Shown here piece after piece: positions 21,696 through 31,700 of a stretch of 41,082 nt of DNA. The position numbers and the translations under genes were made by a program. A model generated the notes under the pieces. It did not search any database, was not told the DNA's origin, and was given only the letters and a program-made list of their open reading frames with translations. The stretch is from IMG/VR virus record IMGVR_UViG_3300030101_001591, positions 1 through 41,082 of that record. One strand, given 5' to 3'. Origin of the DNA: a virus. Position 1 is the stretch's first letter. Each line of letters starts with the position of its first letter.

Positions 21696-21899
21696 ATGAT
21701 TAGAATCATTAGATCAAAATCCGATACTGGTAATTATACTACAAAGATAAGATTCTTTAGTGTATTTGATATTGGTTTTTACACAACTGACAACCTAGGC
21801 AAACACAAAGGTATGCTATTTGGTATAGGTAATAAACAATTACATATAACTTATAGAAACTGGAACACTGGAATAGAAGGTGTTGTAAGTGACGCATAG
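21696..21899 (+). CDS. Small hypothetical protein (67 aa)
   Basis: A good ribosome site (AAGGAG) precedes ATG 21696. The product is strand-rich (MIRIIRSKSDTGNYTTKIRFFSV...) with many aromatic residues and no cysteine or helix-turn-helix. The end overlaps the GTG start of the resolvase-like gene, indicating translational coupling in the replication unit. The family is unknown. Confidence 0.55.
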   Translation: MIRIIRSKSDTGNYTTKIRFFSVFDIGFYTTDNLGKHKGMLFGIGNKQLHITYRNWNTGIEGVVSDA

Positions 21900-22215
21900 G
21901 AATAAAGTACGTGGCAACAATCTTGAAAGAGAAGTTGTCAATGCAGCTAAAGATGCTGGGCTCTCTGCAAAGAGGGCCTATGCCTCTGATGGTAGATCAC
22001 TAGGTAAATCAGAAGTTGTTGATGTAATAGTAGAAGATTATTGCATTCAAGCTAAACGTAGAAAACGTATAGCAGAGTGGCTTTATCCAGATAATCATGG
22101 CGATGATGTTGATATTGTTGTTACACGTATGGATAGAAAAGAAGCGTTAGTTGTAATACCACTAACTGAATGGTTAAGATTAATTAAAATAGAAAGGGAC
22201 AATCATGATGATTGA
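21889..22215 (+). CDS. Hjc-like Holliday junction resolvase / PD-(D/E)xK nuclease (108 aa)
   Basis: The GTG start at 21889 overlaps the previous stop. The product has R-G-N-N-L-E-R-E near residues 8-15, then AKRAYASDGRSLGKSEVVDV and YCIQAKRRK. Archaeal-type Hjc resolvases and related nucleases have R-x-x-x-x-E at the start, S-x-G near the centre, a D, and an x-x-K pair (here V-D-V then Q-A-K). All are in order. It would resolve branched DNA before packaging. Size and layout fit. An alternative is a VRR-type nuclease. Confidence 0.7.
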   Translation: MTHRNKVRGNNLEREVVNAAKDAGLSAKRAYASDGRSLGKSEVVDVIVEDYCIQAKRRKRIAEWLYPDNHGDDVDIVVTRMDRKEALVVIPLTEWLRLIKIERDNHDD

Positions 22216-22378
22216 AATGAATAAAGATGAAGCTACTATGATAATTAAGTTAGCTCAGAAAATTATAACAGCTCTTGAAGAAGAGTTAAAAAATAAGCAT
22301 AACAAACAAATAAGAGAATCAGAAGATAGCGTAGATAGTACAGAAGGTTATGTTAATGGGAGTGGCAGCTATGAGTAA
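22205..22378 (+). CDS. Small helical protein (57 aa), short ORF
   Basis: ATG 22205 follows AGGGAC and the frame overlaps both neighbours. The product is a charged helix (MMIEMNKDEATMIIKLAQ; TALEEELKNKHNKQIRE) with a short Gly/Ser/Asn-rich end. It may form a coiled-coil dimer. The function is unknown. It is accepted because of its ribosome site and the continuous overlap pattern. Confidence 0.5.
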   Translation: MMIEMNKDEATMIIKLAQKIITALEEELKNKHNKQIRESEDSVDSTEGYVNGSGSYE

Positions 22379-22547
22379 TAATATAACAACTATGCATGTA
22401 GATACAGAATTAGTTTTGTTATTCTATAATCCAGCTGAAGTACTGTTAGTAAAAGCAGCTTTAGTTAATTATAAAAAAGCACCATTTGTATCTAAACAAG
22501 AGATGATCATATTAGAAGAATTGCTTGATCGTGTAAACGATCTGTAA
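22371..22547 (+). CDS. Small hypothetical protein (58 aa), last gene of the rightward arm
   Basis: ATG 22371 is preferred over an earlier in-frame codon because GGGAG lies before it. The product has a strand part (TTMHVDTELVLLFYNPAEV) and a helical end (EMIILEELLDRVNDL). No family is recognised. A strong hairpin terminator follows 19 bases after its stop. Confidence 0.5.
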   Translation: MSNNITTMHVDTELVLLFYNPAEVLLVKAALVNYKKAPFVSKQEMIILEELLDRVNDL

Positions 22548-22565
22548 TCACATATACTCCTATGG

Positions 22566-22601
22566 ATAATGAGGTGGTTTTAGATTGTTCCACCTCGTTA
22601 T
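22566..22601. terminator. Terminator hairpin at the end of the rightward arm
   Basis: ATAATGAGGTGG (22566-22577) pairs with CCACCTCGTTAT (22590-22601) over 12 bp with one G-U pair and a 12-nt loop. The AT ends make it usable in both directions, as expected between converging units. No long U tract follows on the plus strand. Confidence 0.65.
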
Positions 22602-22607
22602 TACAGA

Positions 22608-22724
22608 TTTGGCCTGTAAAATACAGCTTAAAAGGAGTTGGGCAGGTATTAAACCCTGTATTACCTTTGTAAGCAAATACAAATTGGTTGGCAAACTATA
22701 TTAGTATATTAACGACAGGCCAAA
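22608..22724. other. Candidate structured RNA element between convergent arms
   Basis: A perfect 10-bp pair, TTTGGCCTGT (22608-22617) with ACAGGCCAAA (22715-22724), encloses a 97-nt stretch. Inside it are a 7-bp stem AATACAG/CTGTATT (22620-22626, 22656-22662) and a 6-bp hairpin TTTGTA/TACAAA (22666-22671, 22678-22683). This gives a closed multi-branch junction with no gene. It could be a noncoding RNA on either strand, an origin or a processing site. The strand is not determined. Confidence 0.5.
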
Positions 22725-22756
22725 AACTTTAGGTTAAAGTAAAAATAATAGCCACC

Positions 22757-22790
22757 GAAAAAAAAGAAAAGCTTAATCTTCGTCGAAGAT
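22757..22790 (-). terminator. Terminator overlapping the stop of the giant gene
   Basis: On the minus strand ATCTTC-GAC-GAAGAT (22790 to 22776) forms a 6-bp hairpin whose 3' side includes the last codons. It is followed, across the TAA, by a T-rich run ending in eight T (22764 to 22757). A stem with a T tract is the usual Rho-independent form, though this stem is short. Confidence 0.5.
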
Positions 22791-25700
22791 AGAGAAGTCT
22801 GGATCTATTGGTTCATCTCTTTTAGCTTTTTCTTTCTGCTCTTGTCTCATCTCATGAACAGCATGTAATGGTAATCCAGTCATAAAGTCTACAGCCATAG
22901 CTGGACTATTGTATGTCCTAAGTCCATCTCTTACAAGTCTACCAAATGGAAAATAACTATACAAAGTATAATCTTTAAACTGATCAAAGTCTTGATTAAG
23001 TATAGCAGTTACAGGTTGCATTACAAATCTACCAATAGGTGGTGTTACAACTTGCAATGGTGCTAATACTGGATGTGGATAAGAACTAAAGAATGCTCTA
23101 TCTCTTGCTTTCTTATCACCAAATAATAATGCAGCAGTATCTTGCAACCAATTCATAGGAGGAGATAAAGCATATTCAAAGATAGTAGAAACAAATATAT
23201 TAGCAAGAGCTAATGACATTAAATCAAAAGTAAATTGTCGTTGAGCTTTCTTACTTGCTAATACTTCTGTATTCCATTCTGCTTGTCTAGCTTCTTTAAA
23301 CAATCTCATACGTCTACCAATACTATTCCATGCATATGGCTGAAATCTAGTCAATACACGACCTAATGATGTATTAGCAAAGTTAGGTCTAAATGTAGCT
23401 TGATACATAAACTGAGATGCTTCAACACCTTTTAATGCATAGTTAATAAGTACTGGACTATCAAAAGGTATCTGATCTTTAATAGGTTCTAATACACTAT
23501 CTCTCATGTTAATGTAGTTAGCTAAGAATGCAGTACCACGTAGTTTACGTTCTGACCATTTCATAGGCAGAGCACCAAACTCTACAATAGGTACTTCTAC
23601 TTTTAAATCTCTAGCTACTTCTCTTAATGTTTTACGTTGCAACTGCTCATATGTAGCTTTTGTTTGTATATCATTCTCTCTGGTACTCTTATTAACACGT
23701 TTAATAAATTCTTGCCAAAACCTTCTTACACCTTTTTTACCAAAGTTTCTATCTAGTGCTACCATGTCTAAGAACATTTGATCATATACACCTAATGATT
23801 CTAACCATGTATCTATATCAGCTCTAGATTCAAAACCTCTTTCTTGTTTTTTACCTGTAGACTCATTAAAGAACTCAAACTTAGCATTCATACCTTGCAT
23901 CATACTTAGTAAGTAGTTATTACTATTTGCTTTTCTAAATGCACTCCAACCTGTATCAGCAATAGTATTTACAGTACCACCATACATATTTGTAATAGCA
24001 GTCTTAGGGTGTGATAGTAATGATAACAACTCAAACCTTCCTTCTAAGTCACTAATACCTCTTATACGATTCAATACAGCATTTCTTCTTTCTGCTTCAC
24101 CGATAACTTTACCTTTTACATTCTTAACTTCAGGTAAACTACCAAATAATCTACCACCAAACAACTTGTTTATACCATCAAATAGTTTTACAGCAGACTC
24201 ATCACTGGTTAAATGATACAATGAATTGTATTTACCAGTTACATTTACTTCTTGTGAAAGTTTTTTAGCTCTGGTCATACGCAAATTGTTTACTTCTTTA
24301 GTAGCCTGTTTAACATCATTTTGATTTTTAAATAGTATGTTTTGTTTTTCTGCACCACTAACTCTAATAGCAATATCAAAGTCTAACAACTTATCTTTTT
24401 CTGCTACACTCAATCTTAAACCCTTACGTGATAGTTTGTTGTCAATATATCTTTTGTAAAGTCCCTGATCTTTCTTCTCAATACCATGTATGTTTAATGC
24501 TCTATAGTTAGACATACCTAACATATTTGTAAAAGCATCTCTCATATATCTAGACCAGTTTTCAACAAAACCTTCTTTACCATTAACCTTGTCAAATCTT
24601 CTTAACAGCAACTCAGCTCTAAACCCAGCTAAATTTGTAAGATGTGCTTTTATTAGTTGTTGTTTATAACGTTTCATTACATCAATATTTTTACTATAGT
24701 AAGGCAAGAACTCTTGTCCTCTGTTTCTTAACATAGAAGCAGTATAGTCTCCAACATATCCTTTGTAATTACTTCTAGTAAATAGATCTCTTACTTGTGC
24801 TTCTGATTCATAACCACCATTACTAGCACTATTATCCATTTCTCTTCTAAATCTAGCCATTAAAGTATCTTTAAATATGTTAATAGCTTCAGACTTAGAT
24901 AGCTCATTATATTCAACAGCCATACGTAAGTCTAATGGTAGTTGTTGAAAACCACCTGGTTGTTTGACTTCTTCAATTCTTTGTTTGATTTGTTTCTCTG
25001 CAAATGCTTGTATCTTTGGTATATTAGCTGCTATATCAAAATGTCCCATACGTGGCATATAACCTCTATATACATCTCCTACAATATGCTCTCTATAAGA
25101 AGCTTTGTCCATTTCTTTTTTAATAAACTTAGTTACAATACCTCTTTCTTTAATATTCAAAGGTTTATCTAGGTTAATTTCTGGAAAAGAAAATTCTAAT
25201 CTATCTCTTATTTGCATGTGATACTTAATAAAAAAGTAATCATTAATACTAAAGAACTCACCAAATATTGTACGATCTGGTGCTGCTTGTAAGTCAAACT
25301 TCTTGAACATTAAGTTAACTAACTCTGGTCTTATTAATCCATGAACATCTAAAAACATACTTTCCATTTTATTCAATGCAATGTTTTTATTTTGCAATGC
25401 TGTTTGTTGTTCACTCATTGTCATATTTTCTATTTGATCTTTAGTGTATCCTTCAAAAGCAGTTAATGGTTGTTTAGATTTATACAAATTCATTTTTACT
25501 TTTTGTTGTTTGAAAAACTTTTCGATACTTTCCCAATTACTTTTTATGTAAGAGTTATTTATAGACTTTAAATCTTGTGCAAATCTTTGTGCTAATCTTT
25601 CACTGTAAGTTTGTGCATCTATCATGTCAGACTTACCACCATCTTTTGCTGGCCATGGAAATTTTAAACCAGTAAGTTTAGCAACAGTATCTGTAGAGTC

Positions 25701-28700
25701 TATAAATGCATCTTTAATTCTTTCTTTTGCAGTTGCACTAGTTTCATTAGAAGGATACTTACCCTGTTGATATTCGTTTATATTCCAAGCATGTTCTATT
25801 AACAGGTCTCTATGTTTTATAAGGTTAGCATTATCTATATTTAAGAAATTATAAAAACCATTATGCTGTGCTTCAATACCAGATGCCATTAGTTTTTGCA
25901 AGGTATCAAATTTATCTATAGTTTTTCTACCTAACTCTAATGTACTAGTAGGTAATATAATATTCATTGTTTTAGGTTTTTGTTGTCCGAACTTATCAAT
26001 AACTGGTACTGCAGCTTTAATGTATTCTATCTCTTCAAATGTTTCTAACTTCTTACCTATAACTTTATAGTTTAACATCTGTTCCAACCAACCTGGTTTT
26101 TTAATTAATTTACCAGTAGTTTTATCTACAATACTTTTAGCACTAAATCTTTCTTCTAATGCATTATTTAACATTCTTAAATCTGATGTATTTAAAGTAT
26201 CTAATCTTCTACCTACACCTTCTAATTTAAATGTAAGACCAATCCAAAACTCTTCAAACCTAGCTATAGTACTAGGAGTTTTTCTCATTATATCTCTTAG
26301 TCTATCTACTTCAACTTGTGCTTCATCAGTAAGTAGTTCATTTGGTTTTGCTTTTTTCTTTAACCAATCAAACTGTGGTAATATTTCATCTAACATTTCA
26401 TTAGTTTTCTTTAACTGGTCTGCAGTTTCTGGAGTATCTTTAATAGGTTTTTTTACTGACTTTGTTTCTACTGGAACTTTATAAAAAGTACCATCGTCAT
26501 CTACCTCTACATCATAATCCATTACTTCTTCTTCAACTCTTTTTTCTTTCTTCTTAAGCTTATTATCTTTTACTTCAAATTGATTATTTTTAACTCCTGT
26601 GTCATAATCAAAGTTAGGCTCTACATCAAAAGGTATTTCTTCTTCAAGATATTTCTTTAAGCTTATAGACTCTTCAGGTAATTTTAATTGTTCTGTAATG
26701 TTTTCTGTTATTTCTTTTAAATATTTAGATTGAGATTTAAAGAATTCTTCTCTATTACTATTTTTAATAGCTAAAGATCTGTAAGCATAATCTAATGTTG
26801 GCCTTAATTTTTTAAACGATTTACCTTTTTCTTTTAAATAATCATGTATACCAGAACTTTCTAAATCATTTAATAAATTATTCTCAGTTAAACGTTGTAT
26901 TTCTTTTCTAATCTTAGCATCTACTTCAACAAAATCTTTTTCTTGGTGCTTTAATATATCTGTTTGTGCACTTCTAAAATCACGTGTCAATAACCAATAG
27001 TCAATTAAAGTTTCAATCTCATTAACTAAATCATCTCTATTCTTGTATTGATTTCTATACTTGTCTTTTAATCTAACTATAATACTATTAATTTCTTTAG
27101 GAGTAATCTTAATTTCTTTCTCCATATTACCTATACCATATAACTGTGTTTCAGTATAAAAGAATGATTTTATTCTATAGGTAGTATCTACAATATCTGC
27201 TACAATTTTTTCTGCTGTTTCTGTTCCTACTCCAGTATTAGCAGCTTCTCTAATAAAATCTCTACTTCTTTGCAAGCTTGAAAAAATACCTTGGTAATCC
27301 ATTAACTTATCATGCATAAGATATGGACTAGTATCCATAATTTCTTTTAAGTTAATCTCTGTTTCTATATGTGTATTCCAAAAATCTTTTAATCCAAAAC
27401 GTTTAAATAGTTTATCACCTTTAACTAATTCTCTTAATTTTTGTACATACAATCTAGCAACATCTAATTCACTTCTACCGCTTTCTGCTTGATTTTTTAA
27501 TGCTGCTTCATTGTAATAAAACTTATATGGATTAATAAAAAAGTCAGGTGTTCTCATAACAGCTTCTGCTATATTAGAATAAAAAGGTATATCAGTACCC
27601 ATTTCATTCATGTATTCTTGTGCAACTCTACTATATTCATTAATCTTCAACACACTATTACCACTTACTTTATACATATCTCTATGTACTTTTTCTGTAA
27701 GATATAAACCATATGCATTTTCTGTTGTAGCAAAATAATTATTACCTTTCAAAGAAGGAGTGTATATAGTTGTACCATTTACCTCCATAACATCTCCAGT
27801 AACTTTAAAATAAGTTTCCCATACTTTGTTAATAATCTTATTATAAAATTCTACCTTTGAAAAATTAGCAGAGTCAGCCATAAGATTAACAATATTAACA
27901 CTATCTAATTGTAATTGTTTAGAAATCTGTTCTAATGTAACTTTACCAGACTTACCAGGTAGTGTATCGTTTAATCTAATTTGTATTTTACCATCTGATG
28001 GTTTTTCATTATATACATAGCTTGTTTCGAATACACCATTACGTTTTACAATTACATCAGCTAAGTTTTGCATACGTGTCATAGCATCTACTATAACACC
28101 CATTTGTTGCTTACCACGTCTAGCCATTCTTGCTACTTCTATTCTAGAGTTTACATCTACTAAGTCTGCAAAATTACCAGCGGGTCCTTTGTCTTGAGCT
28201 TCAGATATTAAATCTTTAAATATTTGAGTAGGCTTTTCAAAGTTGTATAATACACCATCTTGTAAAAATTCATTATCATATTTCTTAAATGCTTCTCTTA
28301 TGTTCTTAGACATACCAGAATATACTGAAACAGAGTCAGCATCTTTATCTGCACCGCCTAAATAATAATCATTCTTAGATGTTGTATATATACCAAATCC
28401 TTTTCTATCTACAAACCCTGCAAAGTCTAACACTCTTACTCCACCATTACTACTATTAGGAGAACGTACTAACATAAATTGCATAGCAGATGCTAATGCT
28501 TCTTTATCTGCTTTATCATACTTAGTTTGAGTAGATGATAATGATTCTTTATATTTACCAAATGCAGACTCTAATGATTGTACACCACCTAAATTATCAG
28601 GTAATGCTATCTCATATTCTTTTGCAAAATTTCTACCCATCATAAATGTATTATCATTTAACTCTGGATGTCTTGCAAACGTCTCACTATCTCTTGGTCC

Positions 28701-31700
28701 CAACTTACCTGAAGTAGAATGCTTTATTTGAGGAGATACAACTCTAGATGTTCTATATCTAGCCAATGATTTATCTACAAACTTTTTAATATTTGGTTGT
28801 AATAATATACCAGGATCATAATCTAATCTTGTTAATATATCAGGTATTTCATAAACTTCTAACCCCATTAATCTTTGTGCTACTTCATCTGTACTCTCTG
28901 TTATTAACTCTCTATAATCTTCACGACCCCTATTCAATATCTTATCTATTACTTTACGTGACAAAGGACTAGTAATATCTTTATATAAAACATTATTTAT
29001 ACTCTCAATACTAATATCGTTTATATTGAAATCATATGTTTCAGGTAGTTTATATTGTCTATCTTGTAAAGACTGCTGTGCTATCTGATCAAACTCTGCT
29101 GTTCTGTTTGGATCACCATTATAAGAATCTTCTACTAACTTACTATAATCATCTTTAACACCTTTAGCTAAGTCTGGTCCAAGTTGTTGTTCATTTATCT
29201 TGTCTAATATTTGTTTTTGAAATGGTGCTGGTTGATTACCTTTAAAGTTTTCATATACACCCATGTTTAAATACAATTCATCAGGTCTCATTTTAAATGG
29301 TTGTAATATACTATCTACTAACGTCCAAGAATCTGTAGCTTTTACAAACTCTATAGTATGTTCTCTTAATCCTAAACTTGTTTTAGCTGCAGTTTTAGGT
29401 ACAATAAAATCTATACCATTTTCAAACATAAATTTTTGTTGTGCTTCTGTAGCTCTAAAAGTACCAGTTTTTAATAATATATTACCAATAGGATTCTCTC
29501 CATACTCAGGTCCCTTATATCCTACTAACTTTAAAAAACCATTATTAGCAGGTCTAAAGTTTCTAGTTTGTATTGCATCAAATACTTCATGCCTAGCTAT
29601 TACCGCAGCATCAGTACCAGATTCAGAGTTATTAAACATAGGGTCCTGAAAATCTTTTACCATTATCATATTAAACTTACCAGATTCTCTATTATTAGCA
29701 GGATTGTTTTTAGCTTCTGTAGATGTAGTGTTTACATATTCAGCAGCTTCCAATGGTATGTCAGCACCTTGTGATAAGTTTGCATATTTATTAAATTTTT
29801 GTACATTAGCATATAAAGGATTGTCTATATATTTTTTAGTAGCAGCAACCATAAGGTCAATACTAAATCCATTTCTAGGGTCATACAATCCAGACTCAAT
29901 TAATGTATAAAATATATTAGATAAAGTTGCATCATCTTTTACTTTAAACTTTAATCCTTCAACTTCATTTTCTAATCTTCTAAAAAACTCTTGACGATTA
30001 TTATCTCTTATTGTTTTAGTAAATGCATATCTATGTACAACAAGATTACCGTTATCTTTTGTACCACCATATATATACATACCTTTTTCATCTAAAGATT
30101 TAATTAATCTTTTTTGAACTTCTTTTGTAAATTGTTCTTTAATATTAAATGCATTGTCATATATCTTTTTTCTAGAAGGATTTTTAAAATCTAAGGGCCC
30201 ACCATTTGTTCTATCATAAACAGGTATTTCTTGAATCTCAGCATTTCTACCTAATCTTGCTTTTGTAAATTTTTCAAAATATGATTTTCTTATAAGTAAT
30301 CTTGCTTCTACTGGATCACCTGCAAAAGTTTTATTCCATTTACTTTGAGGTCTATCTCCACCTAATACTTCACCCTTAAAATCTCTTTCTGGTATCTCAC
30401 GTATCTCAACAACATCACTAGTTAAATCTATTTCATAGTCTACTCTTCTTGAAAAATTCTTTTTTAGTTTTAAATAACTACCAAGTCTTTGGTTATTAAC
30501 ACCTACATCAGTAAAGAATGTATTAGGTAAACCTTTAAATTCTTTTAATATTGCAGCTTTAGTAGGATTTAATTCATAATTATTTTCTTTTGCTAACTTA
30601 GATATATTAACATTAATCTCGTCTAAATTTCTACCAATGTTAAATCCTCTTATATCATTAGCTATTAATTCTAAGTCTCTGTTTTTTATAGCAATCTTAG
30701 GTTCATTTAAGTCTGCATTAGATGATATCTCTAGCATTTCATTGTATGCTATATCTATTTTGTTTTGTAACACTTGATTCTTTATAGTATCAGTACTATC
30801 AGGTTTTACATTTTCATATTCAGCTGGTCTCTCTTGGACTCTAATATCTATATCAGTAGGACCTTGTAAATCTTGTACTGCTCTATCTTGTTTAACTTGT
30901 TTAAATACTTGTTCAAACTGTGGTTGTGTAAGTTGATTAATATCAAAACCTAATTTTTCTACAGCCTTTGCTATCTCAGGTATTTGTTGTAAGTCTCCCA
31001 TAAGAGGAGCATGCATATTAAATTTTTGTGCAACTACTTTAGCTATATAAGTTTCTACATAACCTTGGTCACTTTTACTTAATGCTTGAAACTCAGGATC
31101 TTGTCTTGCTACATCTATAGCTTCTTGTTCTGTCATACCAAGTCTATAGTTCTTATAATCATTCTTCATTATAAACTTAGTTCTTGCAGCAAATCCAGCT
31201 GACTTGGTAGTAGCACCAAAGAATGCACCTAACATATATTCATATACTTGTTCTGCTACAGGTAATCCTTGTGCAGTAGACATACCACCCTGGGCAATAG
31301 AACCTAATGTACCACGTACAATCATATTCAATCCTTCAGTTTTAGCTGCATCTTTAGATACTTCGGTTGCTACCTGACGTATAGTATCTTGACCTAACTT
31401 TCTAGTCTTAGGATTTTCTAATAATCTACCTACATTAACATAATTACCTATAGTACCAAACAAAGCACCAGCAGCAGCACCATGCATACCAGAATCTATC
31501 ATACCCTTAGGTCCGTCTTTCCATGCTGATACACCCAATGCTACACCAAGATGTATACCTTGCTCTCCTATATTTCTTAATTTAGGACTAGCAAATATAC
31601 CTTTAGATAAATAACCACCTGCAGTTAGTCCTGCACCACCTAAGAAATTTTTAGATTGTTCTACTACATAATCAGCTACCTTCATTGGTACTGATTGTAA

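Noticed and set aside
29263-29649. 128-codon plus-strand frame inside the giant gene
   Set aside because: It is antisense to the conserved-looking first barrel region of the giant protein, has no ribosome site, and its product has no recognisable pattern.
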